A DNA stretch of 34,532 nt, taken from contig JAGBMP010000043.1 in NCBI GenBank assembly GCA_017634825.1, positions 1 to 34,532 of the forward strand, in the 5' to 3' direction. Under the pieces are notes generated by a model. That model was not told where the DNA came from, ran no database searches, and saw nothing but the letters and a program-made list of their open reading frames with translations. This document shows, piece by piece, positions 1 to 8,546 of this stretch (its first letter is position 1; each line of letters begins with the position of its first letter). This stretch comes from Butyrivibrio sp. (GTDB lineage Bacteria > Bacillota > Clostridia > Lachnospirales > Lachnospiraceae). Position numbers and translations under genes: made by a program.

Positions 1-1826
1 AATTCAGCCTTGATACACCTTTCGAGGATCTGTCTGAAGAAGTTCAGAATATGATCATCTACGGTTCTGACAGAACCGTTAAGGTTCACTATAAGGGCCA
101 GAGGGGAGAAGGCGATTACCCCATCAAGTTTGACGGACTTATAAAGAACGTAGAACAGCGTTACAGAGAGACCTTCTCCGAAGCCATGAAGGCAGAGTAT
201 GAGGAATTCATGAGGATCACACCCTGTCAGAGCTGTGGCGGTCAGAGACTCAAGAAGGAATCTCTTGCCGTAACCATAGATGACAAGAATATTTACGAGA
301 TCACTTCCATGTCCATAGATGAGCTTCAGAGCTATCTTGATAACATGAAGCTCACTACTCAGCAGGAGATGATCGGAGCCCAGGTCCTTAAGGAGATCAA
401 GGCGAGAGTGGGCTTCCTTGTTGATGTAGGCCTGGACTATCTGTCTCTTTCAAGGGCAACAGGAACCCTCTCCGGCGGAGAGGCTCAAAGGATCAGGCTG
501 GCAACTCAGATTGGCTCAGGCCTCTGCGGAGTGTGCTACATACTTGATGAGCCCAGTATCGGACTTCACCAGAGGGACAATGACAAGCTGCTTAATACTC
601 TTAAGAATCTGCGCGATCTTGGCAACACTCTTATTGTTGTTGAGCACGATGAGGACACCATGAGAGCTGCGGACTACATCGTTGATGTGGGTCCCGGAGC
701 CGGTTCCCACGGAGGCGAGATAGTTGCCTGCGGAACTGCCGAGGATATCATGAAGGTAAAAGAGTCTGTCACAGGTCAGTACCTCTCCGGCAAACTCAAG
801 ATTGAGGTTCCTTCTGTCAGAAGGCAGCCCAAGGGCTGGCTTAAGATAAAAGGTGCACAGGAGAATAACTTAAAGAACATCGACATAGATGTTCCGGTCG
901 GAGTAATGACCATTGTCACCGGTGTATCAGGCTCAGGCAAGAGCTCTTTTGTCAACGAGATACTGTACAAGCACCTTGCAAGAGATCTGAACAGAGCAAG
1001 AGTTATCCCGGGCAAGCACAAGGCCATAGAGGGACTTGAGCAGGTGGACAAGGTAATTGCCATCGATCAGTCACCTATCGGAAGAACACCACGTTCAAAC
1101 CCGGCAACCTATACCGGCGTATTTGACATGATAAGAGACCTCTTTGCCGGAACTCCCGACGCCAAGGCAAGGGGTTACAAGAAAGGAAGATTCTCCTTCA
1201 ACGTCAAGGGCGGACGCTGTGAAGCCTGCGGAGGAGACGGTATCATCAAGATCGAGATGCACTTCCTTCCTGACGTTTATGTACCATGTGAAGTCTGCGG
1301 AGGTAAGAGATACAACCACGAGACTCTGGAAGTCAGATATAAGGGCAAGAATATCTACGATGTCCTTGATATGACCGTAGAAGAGGCACTTAAGTTCTTT
1401 GAGAATGTAAAGACCATCAAGCGCAAGATCCAGACTCTCTATGATGTTGGACTTGGCTATGTGAAACTCGGTCAGCCCAGCACAGAGCTCTCCGGTGGTG
1501 AGGCTCAGAGGATCAAACTTGCAACCGAGCTTTCCAAGGTCGGAACCGGCAAGACCGTTTATATCCTTGATGAGCCCACAACAGGTCTTCACTTTGCGGA
1601 TGTTCAGAAGCTGGTCAAGATCATGCACACTCTTGTTGACCAGGGTAATACTGTGGTAGTAATTGAGCACAACCTGGATGTTATCAAGACCGGAGACTAT
1701 ATCATCGATATGGGTCCTGAGGGAGGCTCCAAGGGCGGAACTGTAGTAGTTGCCGGAACTCCCGAAGAAGTTGCAAAGTGCAAGAAGTCCTATACGGGTG
1801 CATACATAAAGAGACTCCTTAAGTAA
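1..1826 (+). CDS. uvrA: UvrABC excinuclease subunit A, C-terminal part (5' end outside window)
   Basis: UvrA is the DNA-damage recognition ATPase of nucleotide excision repair and acts in the cytoplasm as a dimer with UvrB. The frame is open from base 3, so the start lies upstream. About 607 residues are visible of a family length near 940. In order I see a CxxC pair (CQSCGG, about 228-245), an ABC signature [12 protein letters not shown] followed by Walker [12 protein letters not shown] (about 459-567), a second Walker [10 protein letters not shown] (from 921), the C-terminal zinc module CEAC...CEVCGG (about 1219-1305), the second signature [12 protein letters not shown] and Walker [12 protein letters not shown] (about 1488-1592). 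All key motifs are intact. The gene ends 76 bases before the next start and is probably a separate unit from the polysaccharide genes. Confidence 0.97.
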   Translation, partial: FSLDTPFEDLSEEVQNMIIYGSDRTVKVHYKGQRGEGDYPIKFDGLIKNVEQRYRETFSEAMKAEYEEFMRITPCQSCGGQRLKKESLAVTIDDKNIYEITSMSIDELQSYLDNMKLTTQQEMIGAQVLKEIKARVGFLVDVGLDYLSLSRATGTLSGGEAQRIRLATQIGSGLCGVCYILDEPSIGLHQRDNDKLLNTLKNLRDLGNTLIVVEHDEDTMRAADYIVDVGPGAGSHGGEIVACGTAEDIMKVKESVTGQYLSGKLKIEVPSVRRQPKGWLKIKGAQENNLKNIDIDVPVGVMTIVTGVSGSGKSSFVNEILYKHLARDLNRARVIPGKHKAIEGLEQVDKVIAIDQSPIGRTPRSNPATYTGVFDMIRDLFAGTPDAKARGYKKGRFSFNVKGGRCEACGGDGIIKIEMHFLPDVYVPCEVCGGKRYNHETLEVRYKGKNIYDVLDMTVEEALKFFENVKTIKRKIQTLYDVGLGYVKLGQPSTELSGGEAQRIKLATELSKVGTGKTVYILDEPTTGLHFADVQKLVKIMHTLVDQGNTVVVIEHNLDVIKTGDYIIDMGPEGGSKGGTVVVAGTPEEVAKCKKSYTGAYIKRLLK

Positions 1827-1902
1827 ATAGGTTATTGCAATGAGGCGGTGCAATTCTTATTATTAAAATAGAGTAAATATTGCCATCCGGGGGAGGAATA
1901 GC

Positions 1903-2802
1903 ATGTCCACTAAGGACTTTGATACAAGACCTATAGACCTGAAAAGGTTCTTCAGACAGTTTGTAAAAAGATTCTGGATCGTCATTGCAGTGACAGCACT
2001 TGGTGCATTGCTTGGCTTTGTCATCTATGTGATCTACAGCAATGTAAAGAGTGGCAATACCGTTTATCGCATAAGAAACGACTACTATATAAACTTTGAT
2101 TATGAAGCATTCCCTCAGGGACCGGATTACTTCAATGCCTATACCTGGGACGGAATACTAAGAGACGACCCTGTTGTGAACAAGGCACTGGAGGTCGCTC
2201 CCGGAGTTACCAAGGCTCAGATTCTTGAGTCTGTTAAGGGCGAGATCCTCGGAGATTACAGGATCCTCACCGTTGTTGTTACAGGTACAGACAAGGAGAT
2301 GGTACAGAGCATCTCCGATTCCTACAAGGTTGCACTTCCTGCATTTGCAGACGTTCTGGATATGATAGCATCAATCGATCTTTGGACAGATGCGGAGATT
2401 GAGGAATATGACGAGTATACCAGAGAAGGTAATGCGGCATTTTTAGGCGCTCTTATAGGTCTTTTTGTAAGCCTGTTTGCAGTTCTTTTATACGGGATCT
2501 TTGACGATGCCATCTACACCGAGAGAGACTGGGTCATCAGATACCCACAGATCCCTTACCTTGGCAAAAGAGATACCGACGAGTACAACGCCAACAGATC
2601 ACATCTTCTTGAGTACGACGGCAACTATATTGAACTTGCTACAGACCAGTTCAGATATGACCTTGATGAGTTCGACAGAATGAGAGCAGCGGACGGAGTC
2701 ATCTTAAAGCTCAGAAGCGGAAAAGATAAGACAGAGGTTATGGACAAGGTGGTCTATACTCTTAAAAAGCAGGATATAAAAATAGTCGGAGTGATGGAGT
2801 AA
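1903..2802 (+). CDS. Wzz/YveK-type polysaccharide co-polymerase with kinase-like tail
   Basis: This 299-residue protein is probably a chain-length or export regulator for a surface polysaccharide. It has TM1 at about residues 24-46, an extracytoplasmic domain, and TM2 at about 178-200. TM2 is followed by FDDAIYTERDW and then YPQIPYLG, the cytoplasmic linker normally seen between a Wzz domain and a BY-type tyrosine kinase. The tail (about 225-299) ends with DGVILKLRSGKDKTEV and IKIVGVME. This resembles the last segment of a BY-kinase, but no Walker A, A' or B motif is present, so it cannot be an active kinase of that type. A strong GGGGGAGG ribosome site precedes the ATG at 1903. The stop abuts the start of the EpsG-like gene, which fits co-transcription. 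The Wzz-family call is firm; the kinase-remnant reading is inference. Confidence 0.8.
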   Translation: MSTKDFDTRPIDLKRFFRQFVKRFWIVIAVTALGALLGFVIYVIYSNVKSGNTVYRIRNDYYINFDYEAFPQGPDYFNAYTWDGILRDDPVVNKALEVAPGVTKAQILESVKGEILGDYRILTVVVTGTDKEMVQSISDSYKVALPAFADVLDMIASIDLWTDAEIEEYDEYTREGNAAFLGALIGLFVSLFAVLLYGIFDDAIYTERDWVIRYPQIPYLGKRDTDEYNANRSHLLEYDGNYIELATDQFRYDLDEFDRMRAADGVILKLRSGKDKTEVMDKVVYTLKKQDIKIVGVME

Positions 2803-3945
2803 ATGGTTCTTTACGTGCTGATAGCTGCCATCACCATCGTGCTGGCTTGCCATGTTCAGACAGTTTCAAGAGCGCATGGTGAAATATTGATGGGATATAC
2901 AACAAGGCAGAGAGCTCTTAATGCTCTGTGTCTTGTTTCTGTGTTTGTGATACTTACAACCCTTGCAGCTCTTCGCCACGAGGTTGGCAATGACTACGGA
3001 ACCTATGTGGTTACCTGCCATGAGATATTCCAGAGGGGCTATGTTGTTACCGAGCCCGGATTTAATCTTGTTGTGAGGATTCTCTACACACTCTCGGGCA
3101 AGGAAGATTATCTTCTGATGTTTGGAGTTTTCGGAGCTGCCATAGTAGCTGTTTTTCTGAAGGTGATAAAAGATCAGAGCGACAGCTTTGCCTGGGGATT
3201 TTTCATATTCATGACCTTTGGCCTTTACTACAAGAGCTTTAATACTGTCAGATATTATTTTGCCCTTGCTATCGCAACCTTTGCACTGCGCTATCTGGTG
3301 GATATCAATTGGCAGGGTATCATTAAATTCTTTGTGCTGATATTATTTGCAGCAACATTCCACAAGTCGGTGCTAGTAGTAATTCCCATGTATCTTCTGG
3401 CAAGGGTGCAATGGAAGAGATGGGCGATAGCTCTTTTGGCAGTATTTGCAGCTGTGGTCGGACTCTTTAACAAACAGATAATGGATATTGCACTTAAGCT
3501 CTATCCTTCTTACAGAAATACCGTGTATATCGAGGAGGTACATACCATTGTCGAGTATGCAGCCCCTATAGCAGGATGTGTTTTTGTACTGGTGATATGC
3601 CTTATCTGCTACGAAGATGCCATCAAGAATCGCATCGATAACCGCATGTATTTCAACATGAACATTATGGGAACAGCTCTTTACCTGAGTTGCTACTGGC
3701 TTCCTCTGGTAACGAGATTTTCATACTATCTGACAACGGCTCAGATGCTTCTTTTGCCCAATATTATCTGCAGCATAAAAGATCAAAAAAAGAAAAAGAG
3801 AGTAATGGCTGCAGTGATCGTCTTCTGCGTGCTCTACTTTTTGTATTTTCTTAGAGAGGCAGATAAAATGGGCGTAAGAGTACTGCCATATAAGAGCTGG
3901 CTCTTTTACGATCACAGATGGCTCAACCAGACGGATACGTTCTAA
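2803..3945 (+). CDS. EpsG/Wzy-like polysaccharide polymerase (polytopic membrane protein)
   Basis: The 380-residue protein is mostly hydrophobic, with about nine to ten membrane segments. It carries the EpsG-like pattern LRHEVGNDYGTYV (about residues 57-69) followed by a TEPGFNLVVRIL segment, which in this family lies in the first large outer loop. EpsG proteins are thought to polymerise exopolysaccharide repeat units in the membrane. The ATG begins directly after the stop of the preceding Wzz-type gene with no gap, and the GGAGTGATGGAG before it can serve as ribosome site. The pairing of a Wzz-like and a Wzy-like gene supports a role in chain assembly. The glycan made cannot be told from the sequence. 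Confidence 0.8.
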   Translation: MVLYVLIAAITIVLACHVQTVSRAHGEILMGYTTRQRALNALCLVSVFVILTTLAALRHEVGNDYGTYVVTCHEIFQRGYVVTEPGFNLVVRILYTLSGKEDYLLMFGVFGAAIVAVFLKVIKDQSDSFAWGFFIFMTFGLYYKSFNTVRYYFALAIATFALRYLVDINWQGIIKFFVLILFAATFHKSVLVVIPMYLLARVQWKRWAIALLAVFAAVVGLFNKQIMDIALKLYPSYRNTVYIEEVHTIVEYAAPIAGCVFVLVICLICYEDAIKNRIDNRMYFNMNIMGTALYLSCYWLPLVTRFSYYLTTAQMLLLPNIICSIKDQKKKKRVMAAVIVFCVLYFLYFLREADKMGVRVLPYKSWLFYDHRWLNQTDTF

Positions 3946-3978
3946 AGACCGGGTATATGTCATAACAGGAGGACCAAT

Positions 3979-5502
3979 ATGGATAATGCCCCCCAGCAAA
4001 CCAAATCCTATGATGAATTCTTAAGGGAAAATAGAATATCGGTAAACAAATCCCTCAATGTCGTTCTGTGGTTCTGTATTTTTACAGGACCGGCAATAGC
4101 GCTTGGAGTCGCCGGAGGGATATTCAAGAATGTAGATTACGATATATGCATTCAGATATCTTTGATAGTTGCGATACTTGCCTTTGGACATTATCTGATG
4201 CTTAAGAAGTGGCCGGATTCCGTAGTGACCAGTATTACTGCACTGCTGGCTTTTAACATGCTCCTGGCTTATATGACCTATGGACGTGTCGCGGTTTATC
4301 TGACCTGGTTTTTAGTGCCTCTCCTTAGTCTGCTGTTTTGTGATACCAGGATATACATTTTCGCTGTAATATCCAACTACTGTCTGATGCTGCTTTCTAC
4401 ATGGATGGTAGCGCCTTATTTTTCAAGCATGAGGTCAGACTATGGCACAGCGCTGGCATATTTTCTTAATGCAATTGGCGGATACACCATAGAGACCATT
4501 ATCATGACAGTCGCAGGACTTGCCCTTGGAAGATTGGCAACAACCTATTTCCGGGACACAATGGTCCAGCAGGAAGATCTGGTGAAGCATGAATCTCAGA
4601 TGACAGAGCAGCTGGATATTCTGGATTCCATGGCGGAGATTTATGACAAGGTTAATCTCATCGACTTCTACAAGATGACTGAGCGTCCTTTAAGAGGCGA
4701 TAACGCCGATGACAAGCTTCATAAGAAGAATCTTGATTTTGCTGTAAATGACCACACTTATATGACCCGTCAGATCATGGGTGATATTGTAGGAGACCAG
4801 GCACAGGAGTTCATTAATTTTACGAATATAACCACTGTTCAGGACAGGCTTGGAGATAAAAAGATCATATCCGGCGAGTTCATCAACAAGTACAATGGAT
4901 GGTTCAGAGCTCAGTACATTGTGGCTGAAAGAGGCGCTGATGGCAGACCGATGATCGTTGTCTTCACTATTCAGAACATAGAAGCTGAGAAGAGGAGAGA
5001 AGAGCACCTTATCCGCATAGCCATGACGGATGAGCTCACAAGACTATATAACAGGCGATGCTATGAGGAAGATATCCTTGTGTATCATGAAAAAGAGATT
5101 GAGGACGATTTCTCTATTTTCTCAATTGATGTAAACGGACTGAAAGCTGCCAATGATACCAAGGGACATGCGGCAGGTGATGAGCTCATAAAGACTTGTT
5201 CCGAATGCCTGCTGAAGGCAGTTGGCTTAATGGGAAAGGTTTATCGTACCGGCGGAGATGAGTTTATTGCTATTGTACATACCGACGATTCAAATGCTCT
5301 TTTGAATACCATGAAGAAAGAGGCCGAATCCTGGACAAACAGCAAATATGATAACAGGCTTTCAATAGCCGTAGGCTATGCTGCCCATAAAGACCATCCT
5401 GCGCATACCGTAGAAGACCTTGAGAAGGTGGCAGACAGAATGATGTACCGTGATAAGGCAGAGTACTACAAGGCTGCGGGAATAGACAGAAGAAAACAAT
5501 AA
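3979..5502 (+). CDS. Membrane-anchored GGDEF diguanylate cyclase
   Basis: The 507-residue protein has an N-terminal block of about six membrane segments (residues about 25-190). A charged PAS-like middle region follows (about 205-340, ending in the typical helical linker before GGDEF), then a C-terminal GGDEF domain. The domain opens with MTDELTRLYNRR and carries an intact GGDEF at residues 425-429, so cyclic di-GMP synthesis from two GTP is expected at the membrane. The place of the inhibitory I-site (RxxD, five residues before the GGDEF motif) reads GLMG, so the usual product inhibition site appears missing. AGGAGG lies just before the ATG. The gene sits between polysaccharide polymerase and sugar-modification genes, which suggests it controls surface glycan or motility, but the target is unknown. 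Confidence 0.92.
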   Translation: MDNAPQQTKSYDEFLRENRISVNKSLNVVLWFCIFTGPAIALGVAGGIFKNVDYDICIQISLIVAILAFGHYLMLKKWPDSVVTSITALLAFNMLLAYMTYGRVAVYLTWFLVPLLSLLFCDTRIYIFAVISNYCLMLLSTWMVAPYFSSMRSDYGTALAYFLNAIGGYTIETIIMTVAGLALGRLATTYFRDTMVQQEDLVKHESQMTEQLDILDSMAEIYDKVNLIDFYKMTERPLRGDNADDKLHKKNLDFAVNDHTYMTRQIMGDIVGDQAQEFINFTNITTVQDRLGDKKIISGEFINKYNGWFRAQYIVAERGADGRPMIVVFTIQNIEAEKRREEHLIRIAMTDELTRLYNRRCYEEDILVYHEKEIEDDFSIFSIDVNGLKAANDTKGHAAGDELIKTCSECLLKAVGLMGKVYRTGGDEFIAIVHTDDSNALLNTMKKEAESWTNSKYDNRLSIAVGYAAHKDHPAHTVEDLEKVADRMMYRDKAEYYKAAGIDRRKQ

Positions 5503-5553
5503 TTGTATACTTAACGGGATAATTTATTCATAAGATTTTCGGAGGATTTTGAC

Positions 5554-6699
5554 ATGAAGATGAGATATTGCAAGAGATGCCTTCAGCCGGACACAAGACC
5601 CGGCATCGTGTTCGATGACGAGCAGATCTGTTTTGCCTGCAGATACGAGGAATCCAAGGCTACAATAGACTGGGCTGCAAGGGAGGCAGAGCTTAAGGGC
5701 TTTGCTGAGGAAGCCAAGGCAGAGGCCAAGAAGAGAGGTAATATCTATGACTGTATCATCGGTGTTTCCGGTGGCAAGGATTCAACCTTCCAGGCAGTAT
5801 ATGCCAAGGAAAAGCTTGGACTTAATCCTCTTCTTATCAACTGCATGCCTGACGAGATCACAGAGATCGGCCTCAAGAACATCAACAACTTAAACAACCT
5901 TGGTTTTGACATCATCTCAATCCGTCCAAATCCTATCGTTGCCAAGAAGCTCGCAAGAAAGTCGTTCTTTGAGCGTGGAAATATCATCGCTGCTTCAGAG
6001 TACTGCCTCTGGGCTTCTTCATACATCATGGCTGTTAAGTTCAACATCCCTCTTATCATCCAGGGCGAGAACGCAGCTCTTACTCTTGGCGCTGCCAAGA
6101 ACCAGGAAGCAACAGGTAATGCTTTCTCGGTAATGCAGCTTGAGACAATCCGTGGAGCAAGTGTAGACAGCTTCGTTGATCTTTCAAACAACATTACTGA
6201 AAAAGATCTTTTCCTCTACAAGATACCTACCGTTGAGGAGATGCAGGAAAAGGGCATCAGAGCTATCTTCCTTCAGTATTACACCAGGGAGTGGTCACAG
6301 GTTGGCAATGCTGACTTTGCTGTTGCAAGAGGACTTACCGGCAGATCGGGAGACCTTCATGATCTTGGCCGCTACAGAAGATACACAGCGCTTGACTGCG
6401 ACCTTCAGATCCCCAACCAGATGATCAAGTACCTTAAGTTCGGTTTCGGATATGCTACCGATGAGATCTGCTACGACATCAGAGAGGGCAGATTTACCAG
6501 AGAAGACGGAAAGTGGTATGTAAACGAGTACGATGGACTCTGCGGTCAGCAGTACATCGATGCGGCCTGCAAGTATCTGTCTATCACCGAGGCAGAGTTC
6601 TGGGAAGTTGTTGATAAGTATGTCAACAGAGATCTCTTTGAGAAAGTAAACGGAAAATGGACTCCTAAGTTCACAGTTGGTGAGGACTATGAATCATAA
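5554..6699 (+). CDS. pseA: N-acetyl sugar amidotransferase (PseA/WbpG family)
   Basis: This 381-residue protein belongs to the PP-loop ATPase family that converts an acetamido group on a sugar to an acetamidino group, using ammonia from a glutaminase partner. Visible features are a zinc knuckle (C6, C9, C26, C29) and the PP-loop GVSGGKDS at residues 70-77. The length matches the family (about 370-380). In Campylobacter, PseA modifies pseudaminic acid on flagellin; in Pseudomonas, WbpG modifies an O-antigen sugar. The symbol rests on family and on the pse genes about 5 kb downstream. GGAGG lies nine bases before the ATG. The HisH/HisF-like partner proteins that often accompany WbpG are not seen in this window. 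The 3' end overlaps the next gene by 11 bases. Confidence 0.82.
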   Translation: MKMRYCKRCLQPDTRPGIVFDDEQICFACRYEESKATIDWAAREAELKGFAEEAKAEAKKRGNIYDCIIGVSGGKDSTFQAVYAKEKLGLNPLLINCMPDEITEIGLKNINNLNNLGFDIISIRPNPIVAKKLARKSFFERGNIIAASEYCLWASSYIMAVKFNIPLIIQGENAALTLGAAKNQEATGNAFSVMQLETIRGASVDSFVDLSNNITEKDLFLYKIPTVEEMQEKGIRAIFLQYYTREWSQVGNADFAVARGLTGRSGDLHDLGRYRRYTALDCDLQIPNQMIKYLKFGFGYATDEICYDIREGRFTREDGKWYVNEYDGLCGQQYIDAACKYLSITEAEFWEVVDKYVNRDLFEKVNGKWTPKFTVGEDYES

Positions 6700-8431
6700 G
6701 ATAAAAAAGTATTGGTATATGTACTTAACAGGAACACTGCTTCTTATACAAGCGGCAGTGTTCCTTGTATTTCGTGGGGAGAGCTATTTTCAGATCCACG
6801 ACAATCTGGACCTCTTTATGGGCCACTACGAGATGCTAAAGAAGGCGCATCTATGGTTTGCTCACGGAGTTGACGCTCCGATTCTTCACGGAGTGCCAAG
6901 GGACCTCTTTGGTTCTGAGTTTAATCTATACAATTTCTTTTATATCGTGCTGCCAACCTACTGGGCGTACCTTGCCGGCTACGCTGCCAAGATTGCCATC
7001 GGAATGTTGTCTTTTATCCTGCTTGCAAAAGACATTTATAAGGAGCGCTACGAAAACTATAAGCCCCTTGTTATCGTCATCGCAGCAGCCTTCGGAATGA
7101 TACCTGTTTTTCCGACCTACGGCATTGCATTTACCTCAGTGCCTTTTATAGTTCTTTTCCTGAGAAAGCTCTACTTTTCGCAGAGCCTTAAGGAGAGGCT
7201 TCCGTGGTATGTGGCGGTGTTCTTCTATCCGCTGATATCCTATTTCTCGTACCATGGCTTCTTTATCCTGTGCTACATGGTAGTGGCAGTTATCATCCTG
7301 TGGATCAGGGACAAGAAATTTCCTAAGACTACTTTTGTTTCCATAGTTGTGTTGTCTGCAGGTTACATTATTCTTGAGTACAGGCTCTTTATGCAGATGC
7401 TGGGAACAGATACCGTCACTATCAGGACCACCATGGACCACGGCGATCTGTCCTTCGGACAGGCCATGGCTACGGCCTTTAGTGAGTTTGTAAACGCGTC
7501 CTTCCACTCGGAGGATTCCCACACCTACATCGTTCTGGGAGTGGTGCTGATTGCAATCGTCCTTATCAACATAGGCCACATAAGGGAAGGCAGGGCAAAA
7601 GAGATACTGACTGATCCCATAAATCTTGTGATGCTCTGGATCATCTTCAACGTGCTGATCTTTGGCCTCTATCAGTTTGCACCTTTCAGACACCTCTTTG
7701 AGATGCTGGTTCCGCCCCTGACAGGCTTTGAATTTGCAAGAACGGCATACTTTAACACCTTTTTGTGGTACGCAGAGCTTTTGCTTGTCTGCATCCGCAT
7801 GTATGACTACGGGAAAAAGAACCTTAAGCTGCTGGCGAACGTTATCGTCACTCTGGCAGTGGTTGTCGTAATGTTTGTTCCGCAGGTTTACAATGATTTC
7901 TACTATACCTGCTATAACCAGGCTTACAAGGTCATCAAGCACAAAGAGACCAGCACCGTCAATTACAACGAGTTCTATTCCGAGAAGCTCTTCGAGAAGA
8001 TAAAGACAGAGATAGATTATAAGGGCGAGTGGTCCGCTTCCTACGGCTTCCACCCGGCAATCCTCAATTACAACGGCATCTCTTCCGTTGACGGATATCT
8101 TGGCATGTATGCTCAGGAGTACAAGGATAAGTGGACCAGGGTCATTGAGCCTGCTTTTGAAGGCTCACCATCGCTTGCTTCATACTTCGTCGGATGGGGA
8201 GCAAGGGTCAACCTTATCTCAGCTGATGATGAAAACACCTACGCACCGCTTCGTGTGATGGACCCTGAAGACAAGCGCCTTATCGCCAATATGGATGAGC
8301 TAAAGAGCCTTGATTGCAAATATATCTTTGCAAGGTTTGAAATCAGTAATGCTGCTGAAATCGGCCTTAAACTTGTTGGCAGCTACACTGATGAGAGCAG
8401 TCCATATACCATTTATGTTTATGAACTGTAA
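6689..8431 (+). CDS. Large polytopic membrane protein, DUF6044/YkoS-like
   Basis: The protein has 580 residues from the ATG at 6689, which I prefer because GGTGAGG lies four bases upstream. A TTG twelve bases earlier would also be in frame. It has about ten to twelve membrane segments. An early outer-loop acidic motif IHDNLD (residues about 36-41) recalls the catalytic loop of GT-C glycosyltransferases. A C-terminal globular part of about 130 residues follows the last segment. I recognise it as resembling the DUF6044 (Bacillus YkoS) family, whose function is not established. The start overlaps the end of the amidotransferase gene by 11 bases, so the two are surely translated together and may act on the same glycan. 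A transferase or flippase role is inference only. Confidence 0.7.
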   Translation: MNHKIKKYWYMYLTGTLLLIQAAVFLVFRGESYFQIHDNLDLFMGHYEMLKKAHLWFAHGVDAPILHGVPRDLFGSEFNLYNFFYIVLPTYWAYLAGYAAKIAIGMLSFILLAKDIYKERYENYKPLVIVIAAAFGMIPVFPTYGIAFTSVPFIVLFLRKLYFSQSLKERLPWYVAVFFYPLISYFSYHGFFILCYMVVAVIILWIRDKKFPKTTFVSIVVLSAGYIILEYRLFMQMLGTDTVTIRTTMDHGDLSFGQAMATAFSEFVNASFHSEDSHTYIVLGVVLIAIVLINIGHIREGRAKEILTDPINLVMLWIIFNVLIFGLYQFAPFRHLFEMLVPPLTGFEFARTAYFNTFLWYAELLLVCIRMYDYGKKNLKLLANVIVTLAVVVVMFVPQVYNDFYYTCYNQAYKVIKHKETSTVNYNEFYSEKLFEKIKTEIDYKGEWSASYGFHPAILNYNGISSVDGYLGMYAQEYKDKWTRVIEPAFEGSPSLASYFVGWGARVNLISADDENTYAPLRVMDPEDKRLIANMDELKSLDCKYIFARFEISNAAEIGLKLVGSYTDESSPYTIYVYEL

Positions 8432-8472
8432 AGCACCTTGATATTGGTGTGATAATTCTGTGATAAATCTAA

Positions 8473-8481
8473 TGCTACTAT
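8473..8481 (+). promoter_or_regulatory. Probable extended -10 promoter for the 8547 lipoprotein gene
   Basis: The sequence AATGCTACTAT contains TGn followed by TACTAT, close to the extended -10 form TGnTATAAT. It lies 65 bases before the lipoprotein ATG in the 115-base gap after the DUF6044-like gene. A competing element is TTGATA at 8438 with TGATAA 17 bases downstream. No clear terminator separates the two genes, so read-through is also possible. Confidence 0.4.
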
Positions 8482-8546
8482 TATTTTGTTGAGAAAAATG
8501 ATAGGCCACAACGGCCGCTTAAGAGAGAAGAGGAGACAGATTTATT

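Noticed and set aside
1095-1853. Open frame of about 252 codons on the - strand
   Set aside because: It is antisense to uvrA, which has complete ABC motifs in this stretch.
1834-1854. ATTGCA/TGCAAT hairpin after uvrA as terminator
   Set aside because: The stem is only six pairs and is followed by TCTTATTATT rather than a T run, so it is too weak to call.
7136-8053. Open frame of about 305 codons on the - strand
   Set aside because: It is antisense to the DUF6044-like gene, with a His/Asp-rich composition typical of a shadow frame.
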